Source of the DNA: Mycolicibacterium flavescens
GTDB lineage: Bacteria > Actinomycetota > Actinomycetes > Mycobacteriales > Mycobacteriaceae
Direction of reading: 5' to 3'
DNA length: 64,000 nucleotides
Assembly (NCBI GenBank): GCA_900637135.1
Contig: LR134353.1
Coordinates: 434,001-498,000, forward strand
The notes beneath the pieces are model-generated. The model was not told the DNA's origin. It searched no databases and saw only the letters and a program-made list of their open reading frames with translations. Below are positions 16,882-28,386 of this stretch, piece by piece. Position numbers and translations under genes: made by a program. The number at the start of each line of letters is the position of its first letter. The stretch's first letter is position 1.

Positions 16882-19026
16882 GTGTCGCTCGCATCCCCGG
16901 GGACCATTGCCGACGACCAGGCAGCCGTGAGGGAGCTGGTGCGTGACTGGGCAACAGCTTCTGACGTCGTCACCGCCGCGCGAGACGTCGAGCAGGGGCA
17001 GGCGGACGCCTGGCGCCGGGCCTATGCGGGGATGGCCGAACTCGGGATCTTCGGGGTGGCGTTACCGGAGGCGCAAGGCGGCGCCGACGGCACGGTCGAC
17101 GACCTGTGCGCGATGGTCGACGAGGCGGCGGCCTCGCTGGTGCCCGGCCCGGTAGCGACGACCGCACTGGCCACGCTCCTGCTCGAATCGCCGGAAGTGC
17201 TGCAGGCGCTGGCTTCGGGTGAGCGGGTTGCCGGGGTGGCGTTGACGGCCGACCTGCGCTTCGCTGACGGCCGCGCCTCGGGCACAGCGGACTACGTGCT
17301 CGGCGCTGATCAGGCGGGGGTGCTGCTGCTTCCGGCAGGCGACGTCTTCCTCATGGTCGATGCCGGCGCGGACGGCGTGACCGTCGAGCCGCTGAAGGCC
17401 ACCGACTTCTCCCGACCGCTTGGGCGCGTCGTGCTCGAGTCCGCGCCTGCCGAGGCGGTCAGCGCTCCGGCGCAGCGAGTGATCGACGTCGCCGCGGCCG
17501 TGATGGCGGCCGAGGCCGCGGGTCTGGCCCGCTGGGCGCTGCAGACCGCGACCGAGTACGCGAAGGTGCGCGAGCAGTTCGGCAAGCCCATCGGCAGCTT
17601 CCAGGCCATCAAGCACATGTGCGCGGAGATGCTTCTGCGGTCCGAGCAGGCCTCGGTGGCCGCCATGGATGCGGCTAGAGCCGTTTCGGAAGGCGACGAG
17701 AACCAGCTCTCGATCGCCGCTGCGGTGGCGGCTGCGGTCGGAATCGAGGCCGCCAAGGCCAACGCCAAGGACTGCATCCAGGTGCTGGGCGGCATCGGGA
17801 TCACCTGGGAGCACGACGCGCATCTGTATCTGCGCCGCGCCTACGGCATTTCGCACTTCCTCGGCGGAGCGCCGCGCTGGCTGCGCCGGGTCGCGGCGTT
17901 GACGCAACAGGGTGTGCGCCGGGATCTGCGTATCGACCTCGAATCGGTTGAGGGTCTGCGACCCGAGATCGCCGCTGCCGTCGCGGAAGTCGCTGCCCTG
18001 CCCGTCGAGAAGCAGCAGGCCGCACTCGCCGACGCGGGCCTGCAGGCACCGCACTGGCCCATCCCGTACGGCCGCGGGGCCGGGCCCGCCGAACAGCTGC
18101 TGATCGACCAGGAATTGGCGGCCGCCGGTATCACCCGGCCCGACCTGGTGATCGGATGGTGGGCCGCGCCAACGATTCTCGAACACGGCACCCCCGAACA
18201 GATCGAACAGTTCGTCCCCGCGACGCTGCGCGGCGAACTGCTGTGGTGTCAGCTGTTCTCCGAGCCGGGCGCCGGATCGGATCTGGCCGCGCTGCGCACC
18301 AAAGCCGTACGCGTCGACGGCGCGACCGCGGGCGGCGCAAAGGGCCCGGGTTGGAAGTTGACCGGCCAGAAGGTGTGGACCTCCGCGGCGCACAAGGCCG
18401 CGTGGGGCGTCTGCCTGGCGCGCACCGACCCGGACGCGCCGAAACACAAGGGGATCACGTACTTTCTGGTCGACATGAAGTCGCCGGGCATCGACATCCG
18501 CCCGCTGCGCGAGATCACCGGCGACAACCTGTTCAACGAGGTGTTCTTCGACGAGGTGTTCGTGCCCGACGAGATGGTCGTCGGTCAGGTCAACGACGGA
18601 TGGCGGCTGGCCCGCACCACGCTGGCCAACGAGCGGGTCGCGATGGCTCACGGCACCGCGCTCGGCAACCCGATGGAGGAGTTGCTCAAGCAGGTCGCCA
18701 CGCTGGACTTCGACGTGGCCGGTCAGGACCGCTTGGGTTCGTTGATCGTGGCGGCTCAGGTCGGCTCACTGCTGGATCAGAAGATCGCCGAACTCGCTGT
18801 GGGAGGGCAGGATCCGGGCCCGCAGGCCAGCGCGCGCAAGCTGATCGGCGTGCGCTACCGGCAGGCGCTGGCCGAACTGCGGATGGAACTGTCCGAAGGT
18901 GGCGGCGTGGTCGAGAACTCGACGGTGTTCGACTTCCTCAACACGCGCTGCCTGACCATCGCGGGCGGCACCGAGCAGATCCTGCTCACCCTCGCGGGTG
19001 AACGGCTTCTGGGCCTACCCCGCTAA
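16882..19026 (+). CDS. fadE34: Double-domain acyl-CoA dehydrogenase FadE34
   Basis: This 714-residue protein contains two fused acyl-CoA dehydrogenase modules. The first (1-335) includes EYAKVREQFGKPIGSFQAIKH and GGIGITWEHDAHLYLRRAY; the second (350-714) includes LWCQLFSEPGAGSDLAALRT, LTGQKVWTSAAHKAAW and GGTEQILL. FadE34 (Rv3573c, ChsE3) oxidises a steroid side-chain acyl-CoA with a C5 chain using FAD. Most steroid acyl-CoA dehydrogenases are alpha2beta2 heteromers; the fusion carries both half-sites in one chain. Translation starts at a GTG behind the KstR box. The stop overlaps the convergent exported-protein gene by four bases. Confidence 0.93.
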   Translation: MSLASPGTIADDQAAVRELVRDWATASDVVTAARDVEQGQADAWRRAYAGMAELGIFGVALPEAQGGADGTVDDLCAMVDEAAASLVPGPVATTALATLLLESPEVLQALASGERVAGVALTADLRFADGRASGTADYVLGADQAGVLLLPAGDVFLMVDAGADGVTVEPLKATDFSRPLGRVVLESAPAEAVSAPAQRVIDVAAAVMAAEAAGLARWALQTATEYAKVREQFGKPIGSFQAIKHMCAEMLLRSEQASVAAMDAARAVSEGDENQLSIAAAVAAAVGIEAAKANAKDCIQVLGGIGITWEHDAHLYLRRAYGISHFLGGAPRWLRRVAALTQQGVRRDLRIDLESVEGLRPEIAAAVAEVAALPVEKQQAALADAGLQAPHWPIPYGRGAGPAEQLLIDQELAAAGITRPDLVIGWWAAPTILEHGTPEQIEQFVPATLRGELLWCQLFSEPGAGSDLAALRTKAVRVDGATAGGAKGPGWKLTGQKVWTSAAHKAAWGVCLARTDPDAPKHKGITYFLVDMKSPGIDIRPLREITGDNLFNEVFFDEVFVPDEMVVGQVNDGWRLARTTLANERVAMAHGTALGNPMEELLKQVATLDFDVAGQDRLGSLIVAAQVGSLLDQKIAELAVGGQDPGPQASARKLIGVRYRQALAELRMELSEGGGVVENSTVFDFLNTRCLTIAGGTEQILLTLAGERLLGLPR

Positions 19027-19574
19027 CTGAACGAGGCCTGCGCGCACGCGTCCGGCGAGGTGATGTTGACCCCGCTGTAGACCACCTGGATGTGCGAGCA
19101 CACGATCAAGGGAACGTCGGTGCGCGGCGCTCCCGTGCGCTGATCGACCGGCCAGGCGATCCCGCGGAGCTGGAACTTCTCGGGCGGTCCGCCCCCGAAG
19201 TAGATGGTCGTGAACTCCACGTCGGTGAGCGATTTGAACGACCGGGTGTTCGGGGCGTCGAAGTTGAAGTTTCCGACGTACACGCCCCGGTCCATGGTGC
19301 GCAGCGTGGTGGTCTGGCGGGCCCACAGGTCGCCGGGGAAGCCGAGAACGTCCGGGCCGCGGCGCAGATTGGCCCTGGCGTCGAACAAGCACTTGGCCTC
19401 GGCCGCGATGCAGTTCGCGGTCGCGTGCATCTCGAGGTTGGTGCCGGGGTCGACCGGGATCGACGAGTCCGCGGTGTCGACGGCCGCGGCCGCCGTCGGG
19501 GTGGGTGCCATGAACGTCAGCGCCAGCAGCACCGCCGAGATCGCCGCAGCGACGCCGGTCAACCGGTTCGTCAC
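19023..19574 (-). CDS. Exported conserved hypothetical protein (Rv3572-like)
   Basis: This protein of about 183 residues has a clear signal peptide (hydrophobic run AAAISAVLLALTFMAPTPTAAAA). The mature part contains HATANCIAAEAKCLFDAR and four cysteines in all, which may form disulfides outside the cell. The function is unknown; the ortholog Rv3572 also lies between fadE34 and kshB. I chose GTG at 19574 because GGGGAG precedes it and the signal peptide begins there; the frame is open to 19625. It follows kshB by 40 bases in the same direction, so it may be co-transcribed under the same KstR box. Confidence 0.82.
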   Translation of the reverse strand: MTNRLTGVAAAISAVLLALTFMAPTPTAAAAVDTADSSIPVDPGTNLEMHATANCIAAEAKCLFDARANLRRGPDVLGFPGDLWARQTTTLRTMDRGVYVGNFNFDAPNTRSFKSLTDVEFTTIYFGGGPPEKFQLRGIAWPVDQRTGAPRTDVPLIVCSHIQVVYSGVNITSPDACAQASFS

Positions 19575-19614
19575 GTTTCTCCCCTTCCACGTGCGGCGAA
19601 TGCTAGCCCGCGCG

Positions 19615-20685
19615 CTATTCGTCATAGGTGACTTCGATCGAATCCGAGCGGGGTAGGGCCTGGCAGCCCAGGATCAGACCCTCATCGAGGTCGGACTGCT
19701 CGAGGACGTCGTTGACGTCCATCTCGACCTCGCCGCTCTTCTTCAGCACGGCGCACGCGCCGCAATGGCCCTCGCGGCAGGAGAACGGCGCGTCGAGTCC
19801 CTTGTCCAGCAGCACGTCGAGCAGTTTGGCGTTGCGGGGCCAGCGCACCTCGTGCGTTTCGCCGTCGAGCGTGACGATCGCCGTGGCCGGCCCCTCGTCG
19901 CTGTCGTCCTCCTCGATGACCACCGCCGCGAACGGGTCGGAGTCCAGCGACTTGAACACCTCGATGTGCACCCGTTCGGCGGGCAGTCCTGCGCCCTTGA
20001 CCGCCTCCTCGGCCGCGGCCATGAACGGCCCGGGACCGCAGATGTAGGCGTCGTGGCTCGTGTAGGGAGCGGTCAAAGCGGCCAGCGCCGCCGCGCTCGG
20101 CAGACCCTGCACCGTTTCCAGCCAGTGCACGACGACCAACCGTTCGGGGTACTTCTCACTCAGCTCACGCAGCGCCGAGCCGAAGATCACCGACTTCTCG
20201 TCGCGGTTGGCATAGACGAGCACGACCTTGCCGCTGCCCTCGGCCAGCGCTGACTTGCAGATCGACATCATCGGCGTGATCCCGGAACCCGCGGCCAGCA
20301 GCAGGAAGTCGGTGTCCAGCGTCTTGGGCACGAACGTGCCCGAAGGCGCGAGGACGTGGATCTTCATGCCGGCGTGCGCGTGGTCGCACAACCAATTCGA
20401 TGCGTACCCGTCGGCGGTGCGCTTGACGGTGACGGTCAGCCGGTCGTCGGTGAACGGGGAACTGCACAACGAATAGCACCGCGCCACCGAACCCGTCCGG
20501 TCGCTGGGCACGCGCAGGGTCAGGAACTGGCCCGGCGCGTACCGCAACCGTTCGGCGGGGATGTCGGCACCGGAGGGCACGCTGAACACCAGCGAGCGCG
20601 CATCGTCGGTCTCGGTGACGACATCGGCAAGTTCCAACTCGAGCACGTGGCTGCCGAGTGGCTCGTCGGTCACTTTTGCGTCCAC
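19615..20685 (-). CDS. kshB: 3-ketosteroid-9-alpha-hydroxylase, reductase subunit
   Basis: This 356-residue flavoprotein transfers electrons from NADH to the Rieske oxygenase KshA, which opens ring B of the steroid nucleus. The order of domains is FAD-binding (ARCYSLCSSPFTDD), NAD-binding (LAAGSGITPMMSICKSAL, YICGPGPFM) and C-terminal plant-type [2Fe-2S] ferredoxin (FSCREGHCGACAVLKK with the fourth Cys in ILGCQAL). It matches Rv3571 (hmp/KshB). The start at 20685 lies 38 bases from a KstR box. kshA is not in this window. Confidence 0.94.
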   Translation of the reverse strand: MDAKVTDEPLGSHVLELELADVVTETDDARSLVFSVPSGADIPAERLRYAPGQFLTLRVPSDRTGSVARCYSLCSSPFTDDRLTVTVKRTADGYASNWLCDHAHAGMKIHVLAPSGTFVPKTLDTDFLLLAAGSGITPMMSICKSALAEGSGKVVLVYANRDEKSVIFGSALRELSEKYPERLVVVHWLETVQGLPSAAALAALTAPYTSHDAYICGPGPFMAAAEEAVKGAGLPAERVHIEVFKSLDSDPFAAVVIEEDDSDEGPATAIVTLDGETHEVRWPRNAKLLDVLLDKGLDAPFSCREGHCGACAVLKKSGEVEMDVNDVLEQSDLDEGLILGCQALPRSDSIEVTYDE

Positions 20686-20723
20686 CTCTCACGTCCGCCG
20701 ACCCTGCGATCCAGGGCAATAAC

Positions 20724-20737
20724 TAGAACAGGTTACA
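20724..20737. promoter_or_regulatory. KstR operator upstream of kshB
   Basis: TAGAACAGGTTACA fits the KstR consensus TnnAACnnGTTnnA. It lies 38 bases upstream of kshB in the 190-base divergent region with hsaA. Confidence 0.88.
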
Positions 20738-20791
20738 GAAATGCATGTGTGCAGGTCCAGGTCCTACAGGTATGCCCTACTCGACATGAAT

Positions 20792-20805
20792 CGTAACGTG
20801 TTCTA
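20792..20805. promoter_or_regulatory. KstR operator upstream of hsaA
   Basis: CGTAACGTGTTCTA matches the KstR core AACnnGTTnnA, with C in place of the first T. It is 70 bases upstream of hsaA. With the site at 20724 it gives each divergent promoter its own operator. Confidence 0.82.
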
Positions 20806-20875
20806 ATCTGACGGCTAAGCGGTTCGCGCTTCGCGTGCGTGCTCATCGCAGTCCGTCCTATCGGGAGGCACATCA

Positions 20876-23882
<3,007 letters not shown>

Positions 23883-23901
23883 CGGTGAAGACCACTCGAT
23901 A

Positions 23902-24468
23902 ATGGCGGCCGAACCGATCGATCCGCGCACATTCCGCAGCGTGCTCGGACAGTTCTGTACGGGCATCACGGTGATCACGACGATCCACGACGGCGTGCCG
24001 GTCGGGTTCGCGTGCCAGTCGTTCGCCGCGCTGAGCCTGGATCCACCGCTGGTCCTGTTCTGCCCGACGAAGATGTCGCGGTCGTGGCAGGCAATCGAGG
24101 CCAGCGGTAATTTCTGCGTGAACGTGCTGCACGAGAATCAAAAGGACGTTTCGGCGCGGTTCGGCTCGAAGGAACCCGACAAGTTCGCCGAAATCGAGTG
24201 GTATCAGTCCAAACTCGGCTCGCCGGTCATCGAAGGCACGCTCGCTCACATCGACTGCTCGGTGCATTCGGTGCACGACGGAGGCGACCACTACGTCGTA
24301 TTCGGCGCCGTGCATTCGCTGTCGGACGTCCCGCACCGCAAGCCGCGGCCGCTGCTTTTCTACCGCGGGCAGTACACCGGTATCGAGCCGGAGAAGAACA
24401 CGCCCGCCCAATGGCGTGACGATCTCGAGGCCTTCCTCACCGCGACCACCGACGACACCTGGTTGTAG
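23902..24468 (+). CDS. hsaB: Flavin reductase component of 3-HSA monooxygenase
   Basis: This 188-residue flavin reductase (Rv3567c family) uses NADH to reduce flavin for HsaA. Split-barrel flavin-reductase motifs are FCTGITVITT, GFACQSFAALSLDPPLVLFCP and CVNVLHENQKDVSARF; HPLLFYRGQY-like ending is present as RPLLFYRGQYTGIE. I use the ATG at 23902, 19 bases after hsaC. It is the last gene of the operon; the next gene converges after five bases. In M. tuberculosis nat follows here; it is absent. Confidence 0.94.
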   Translation: MAAEPIDPRTFRSVLGQFCTGITVITTIHDGVPVGFACQSFAALSLDPPLVLFCPTKMSRSWQAIEASGNFCVNVLHENQKDVSARFGSKEPDKFAEIEWYQSKLGSPVIEGTLAHIDCSVHSVHDGGDHYVVFGAVHSLSDVPHRKPRPLLFYRGQYTGIEPEKNTPAQWRDDLEAFLTATTDDTWL

Positions 24469-24473
24469 GCGCG

Positions 24474-25241
24474 CTACAACAACCCGTCGATGAAGTCGAC
24501 GATCGCGGCCGCGACCTCTTGGTGCATGGTCTCGTTCAGAATGTCGTGACGAGCCCCCTCGAACTCGGCGAGGCGCAGCGCGTCGATCTGCTCGGCGTAG
24601 GCACGTACCGCCCCGACCTGGGCGAGGGGGTCGTTTGAACCGTGCACGGCCAGTGTCGGCACCGTCAGCTTCGGCAGCACCGCGCCGAACCGGTCCCAGG
24701 CCCGGTCGAGCTCCCGCACCAGCGCCACACCGTCGGCGTCGACGAACGTCAGTGGATCGTTCGCCAGCAGGTCGAGGTAAAACGTGTCCTCGGACAGCCA
24801 ACTCGGCTCGAGGGCCAGTGAGGTGTCATTGTCGAGCATCGCCGCCGTCGGTACCAGCGGAGCGCCGGAGACGATACCGCCGGCGTAACGGTCGGGCTGG
24901 TCGAGCAACCGGAACAGCGTGACGATCGAGCCGAACGAATGTCCTTGTGCGATCAACGGTATTCCGGGAGTGGCGCTTTCGGCGAGCGAGATCAGGTCGT
25001 CGGCCAGTGAGGAGCTGTCCTCGGTCGATCCGAAGTCACCGCGGGTGCCCGGGCTCAGCCCGTGGCCGAACTGGTCCACCGCCCAGAGGTCGAAGCCCGC
25101 GGCGTTGAGTGCGAAGCCGTAACGGTGGTAGAGACCGGTGTGCTCGCCGAAGCCGTGCAGGAAGATCACCGCCGCGCGGGGCTGCGGCGACGCCCAGTGG
25201 CGGTAGTAGGCCCGACCCTTCGGGTGGTCGATGAACGGCAT
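24474..25241 (-). CDS. Alpha/beta hydrolase, monoacylglycerol-lipase/S33-like
   Basis: This 255-residue cytoplasmic hydrolase has the S33/lysophospholipase layout: oxyanion FLHGFGEHTGLYHRYG, nucleophile Ser102 in GHSFGS, likely acid in HGSNDPLA and His in EGARHDILNE. The HGFGEH run is typical of monoacylglycerol lipases. The substrate is therefore probably an acylglycerol or other acyl ester, but this is not proven. It is transcribed toward hsaB and sits next to a ketone-body cassette, which would use acetyl-CoA-derived products of fatty acids. Confidence 0.8.
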   Translation of the reverse strand: MPFIDHPKGRAYYRHWASPQPRAAVIFLHGFGEHTGLYHRYGFALNAAGFDLWAVDQFGHGLSPGTRGDFGSTEDSSSLADDLISLAESATPGIPLIAQGHSFGSIVTLFRLLDQPDRYAGGIVSGAPLVPTAAMLDNDTSLALEPSWLSEDTFYLDLLANDPLTFVDADGVALVRELDRAWDRFGAVLPKLTVPTLAVHGSNDPLAQVGAVRAYAEQIDALRLAEFEGARHDILNETMHQEVAAAIVDFIDGLL

Positions 25242-25251
25242 ACCGACGACG

Positions 25252-26169
25252 TTAGCCCTTGCCCAGTAACACGTCGTGCTGGTCGTCCATCCGATCGCGA
25301 ATAGCGTCGACGACGGCCGCCACCTCCGGCCGCCGCAGTGTTTCTCCTCGGGTGACGAGCCAGTACGTCAGCCGCACCGAAACCTCGGTGCGCAGGACGC
25401 GTACGAGATCGGCGTGGCGGTCGGCCATGAAGCAGGGCAGCAGCCCGAGGCCCGCGGCCGCGCGGGTCGCCTCGACGTGGACGAAAACGTTCGTGGACGT
25501 CACGGATTCGCGCATCGCGGGCGCGAAGCTCGTCGCCGCATCGAGGTCGTCGACCTGCAACATCGAGTCGATGAAGTACACCAGCGGATAGCGGTTCAGA
25601 TCGGCTACGGTCCTCGGCGTACCGTGCTCGGCCAGGTAGTCGCGGGACCCGTAGAGGCCGAGGCAGTAGTCGCCGAGCCTGATCGCCCTGGCCCGATGGA
25701 CACGGGGTTCGCCGACGACCACCTCGACGTCCAGCCCGGACCTCTGCTGGGTCGCACGGCGGGTGGCGGCGACGATCTCGACCGCCACATTCGGATGCTG
25801 CCGCTGAACGCGCGCGGCGGCGGGTGCCGCGATGTAGGCGGAGAAGCCGTCGGTGGCCGAGATCCGGACGACACCCTCGAGCGCGCGCTCGCCGGCGGGA
25901 TCGACGGCAAGTGATCGCACGGCCGACTCGATGGCCTCCGCGGCGGCCAGGGCGTCGCGTCCGAGTTCGGTGAGTTCCCATCCGCCCGCGCCGCGGGCCA
26001 GCACCCGTCCGCCCACCGACTCCTCGAGCGCGGCGATGCGCCTGGAGATCGTGGTGTGGTTGAGGCCGAGTTCCTCGGCGGCCGCGTTGTACCGCCCTGA
26101 TCGGCCGACGGCCAGCAGCACCAGGAGGTCATCGGCGCTCGGTCGTCGCCGAGCCGACGGCTGCGTCAT
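25252..26169 (-). CDS. LysR-family transcriptional regulator
   Basis: This protein of about 305 residues has an N-terminal winged helix (LAVGRSGRYNAAAEELGLNH then TTISRRIAALEE) and a C-terminal effector domain. The ATG at 26169 is preferred to 26208 because it begins just ahead of the HTH. It diverges from the transporter/dehydrogenase/ligase operon across 109 bases, the normal arrangement for a LysR regulator and its target. The effector may be 3-hydroxybutyrate or acetoacetate, inferred only from the neighbours. Confidence 0.88.
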   Translation of the reverse strand: MTQPSARRRPSADDLLVLLAVGRSGRYNAAAEELGLNHTTISRRIAALEESVGGRVLARGAGGWELTELGRDALAAAEAIESAVRSLAVDPAGERALEGVVRISATDGFSAYIAAPAAARVQRQHPNVAVEIVAATRRATQQRSGLDVEVVVGEPRVHRARAIRLGDYCLGLYGSRDYLAEHGTPRTVADLNRYPLVYFIDSMLQVDDLDAATSFAPAMRESVTSTNVFVHVEATRAAAGLGLLPCFMADRHADLVRVLRTEVSVRLTYWLVTRGETLRRPEVAAVVDAIRDRMDDQHDVLLGKG

Positions 26170-26181
26170 ATGTGCATTTTT

Positions 26182-26227
26182 GCAGATACTCCCTGCGCCT
26201 TTCGCCATTGCCCGAGGGCGTATCTGC
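26182..26227. promoter_or_regulatory. Inverted repeat in the LysR/transporter intergenic region
   Basis: A perfect eight-base inverted repeat, GCAGATAC (26182-26189) and GTATCTGC (26220-26227), separated by 30 bases, lies between the divergent LysR gene and its likely target operon. A second small dyad, TGCATTTTTGCA (26173-26184), overlaps its left arm. This fits paired half-sites for a LysR tetramer; a hairpin is the alternative. Confidence 0.55.
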
Positions 26228-26278
26228 GTGAATACTCACAGGCGACTTGTCTGCCATCACAACCCGAAGGAGTGTGCG

Positions 26279-27643
26279 ATGGGTGTCACCAACGCCGACA
26301 GCGGCGCCGCGCCGGTCCCCCCCGGGCTCAAACGCGTCGTGGTCGCCTCGATGGCAGGCACCGTCGTCGAGTGGTACGAATTCTTCCTCTACGCCACCGC
26401 CGCCACCCTGGTGTTCAACAAGGTGTTCTTCGCAGAAGGCACCAGTGAGGCCAGCGGCCTGATCGCCGCACTGTTGACCTACGCAGTCGGATTCGTGGCA
26501 CGGCCGCTGGGCGGCATCGTCTTCGGGCACTTCGGCGACAAGTACGGACGCAAGAAGCTGCTGCAGTTCGCGATCCTGCTCGTCGGTGCCGTCACCTTCC
26601 TCATGGGCTGCCTGCCGACCTACGCGCAAATCGGCGTGTGGGCGCCGATCCTGCTGGTGGTCCTGCGGTTCATGCAGGGGTTCGCGGTCGGAGGTGAATG
26701 GGGCGGAGCGGTCCTGCTCGTCGCCGAGCACAGCCCCAACGACAAGCGCGGCTTCTGGGCCAGCTGGCCGCAGGCGGCGGTGCCGGTGGGCAATATGCTC
26801 GCCACTGTCGTCCTACTGGTGCTGACCGCCGCGCTGCCGGAGACGGCGTTCCTGTCCTGGGGATGGCGGGTCGCGTTCTGGCTGTCGGCCGTGGTGGTGC
26901 TGATCGGGTACTACATCCGGACCAAGGTCACCGACGCCCCGATCTTCGTGGCCGCACAAGAGGAGGTCGAGCGCGCCAAGGCCGTCTCGTACGGCGTGGT
27001 CGAGGTGCTGAAGCGTTATCCCCGTGGAGTTTTCACCGCGATGGGCCTGCGGTTCGCCGAGAACATCATGTACTACCTGGTGGTCACCTTCTCGATCGTG
27101 TACCTCAAGACGCACGTCGGCGCCGACACCAGCGACATCCTCTGGTGGTTGCTGGTCGCGCACGCCGTGCACTTCGTGGTGATCCCCCAAGTGGGGCGCT
27201 TGTCTGATCGGTTCGGTAGGCGGCCGGTGTATATCGTCGGGGCGATCCTCGGAGGCACGTGGGGCTTCTTCGCGTTCCCGATGATGAACACCGGTTCCTA
27301 TGGGTTGATCATGGCCGCCATCATCCTCGGACTCGTCATCCACGCGCTGATGTACTCACCGCAGCCGGCGATCATGGCCGAGATGTTCCCGACCCGTATG
27401 CGGTATTCCGGTGTCTCCCTTGGCTATCAGGTGACATCGATCGTCGCCGGATCGCTCGCGCCTGCCATCGCCACCTGGCTGCTCGACAAGTTCGACTCGG
27501 CGGTGCCCATTGCTCTCTATCTCGCAGGCGCCTCGGTGATCACCCTGGTGGCCGCGTTGTTCAACCGGGAGACCAAGGGCCTCGATCTGGAGACGGTCGA
27601 CGCCGCCGATCGCGAGCAACTCGCCAAGGCCGGTGTCATATGA
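26279..27643 (+). CDS. MHS-family MFS proton symporter for organic acids
   Basis: This 454-residue transporter has 12 predicted membrane helices and the metabolite:H+ symporter motifs: GTVVEWYEFFLYATAA in helix 1, GHFGDKYGRKKLL after helix 2, RFMQGFAVGGEWGGA in helix 4 and EMFPTRMRYSGVSLGYQ. The ATG at 26279 has a GAAGGAG ribosome-binding site; the longer open frame is antisense to the LysR gene. It overlaps the dehydrogenase gene (ATGA). The likely cargo is 3-hydroxybutyrate or acetoacetate, inferred from the operon. Confidence 0.88.
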   Translation: MGVTNADSGAAPVPPGLKRVVVASMAGTVVEWYEFFLYATAATLVFNKVFFAEGTSEASGLIAALLTYAVGFVARPLGGIVFGHFGDKYGRKKLLQFAILLVGAVTFLMGCLPTYAQIGVWAPILLVVLRFMQGFAVGGEWGGAVLLVAEHSPNDKRGFWASWPQAAVPVGNMLATVVLLVLTAALPETAFLSWGWRVAFWLSAVVVLIGYYIRTKVTDAPIFVAAQEEVERAKAVSYGVVEVLKRYPRGVFTAMGLRFAENIMYYLVVTFSIVYLKTHVGADTSDILWWLLVAHAVHFVVIPQVGRLSDRFGRRPVYIVGAILGGTWGFFAFPMMNTGSYGLIMAAIILGLVIHALMYSPQPAIMAEMFPTRMRYSGVSLGYQVTSIVAGSLAPAIATWLLDKFDSAVPIALYLAGASVITLVAALFNRETKGLDLETVDAADREQLAKAGVI

Positions 27644-28386
27644 GCGATCTCGACGGGCGCACCGCGCTGGTCACCGGTGGCGCAAGCGGGATCGGTGCGG
27701 CTTGCGCGCGTGCGCTGGCCGAGCGAGGCGCTTCGGTCACCGTCGCGGATCTCGACGAGGCCGGTGCCAAGGAGGTTGCCGACGAGATCGGTGGAAAGCC
27801 ATGGGCGGTGGACCTTTCCGAGGTGGCGGCGCTCGAGGACCTTCGGCTGCAGATCGATATTTTGGTCAACAACGCCGGGGTGCAGCACGTCAGCCCGATC
27901 CACGAGTTTCCGCCCGAGCGCTTCCGCTTCATTCTGGCGTTGATGCTGGAAGCGCCGTTCCTACTGATCCGCGCGGCGTTGCCACACATGTACGAGCAGG
28001 AGTTCGGGCGCGTCATCAACATCTCCTCGGTGCACGGTCTACGCGCCTCGGAGTTCAAGAGCGGCTACGTCACCGCCAAGCACGGTTTGGAGGGGCTGTC
28101 GAAGGTGACCGCTCTGGAGGGCGGGCCGCACGGCGTCACGAGCAACTGTGTCGACCCGGGCTATGTGCGGACCCCGCTCGTGACCAAGCAGATCGCCGAT
28201 CAGGCCCGCACCCACGCGATCGACGAGGATAAGGTGGTCGCCGACATTTTGTTGAAGGAGAGCGCGATCAAGCGACTTGTCGAACCCGAGGAGGTTGCCT
28301 CCCTGGTCACCTGGCTGGCCTCGCCGGCCGCAGTGATGGTGACCGGAGCGTCGTACACGATGGACGGCGGATGGAGCGCCCGATGA
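27640..28386 (+). CDS. 3-hydroxybutyrate dehydrogenase-like SDR
   Basis: This 248-residue classical short-chain dehydrogenase has the cofactor motif TGGASGIG, NNAG and the catalytic Ser-Tyr-Lys (SSVHG ... YVTAKHG). The combination GLEGLSKVTALE and VDPGYVRTPLV is typical of D-3-hydroxybutyrate dehydrogenases. It would oxidise 3-hydroxybutyrate to acetoacetate with NAD. It overlaps both neighbours by four bases, between a transporter and an acetoacetate-CoA ligase, which supports the assignment. Confidence 0.85.
   Translation: MSDLDGRTALVTGGASGIGAACARALAERGASVTVADLDEAGAKEVADEIGGKPWAVDLSEVAALEDLRLQIDILVNNAGVQHVSPIHEFPPERFRFILALMLEAPFLLIRAALPHMYEQEFGRVINISSVHGLRASEFKSGYVTAKHGLEGLSKVTALEGGPHGVTSNCVDPGYVRTPLVTKQIADQARTHAIDEDKVVADILLKESAIKRLVEPEEVASLVTWLASPAAVMVTGASYTMDGGWSAR

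Noticed and set aside
17062..18651. 529-residue open frame on the minus strand opposite fadE34
   Set aside because: It is the reverse-strand shadow of a high-GC gene; composition is Arg/Gly/Asp/His-rich with no family motif, while the plus strand encodes a clear acyl-CoA dehydrogenase.
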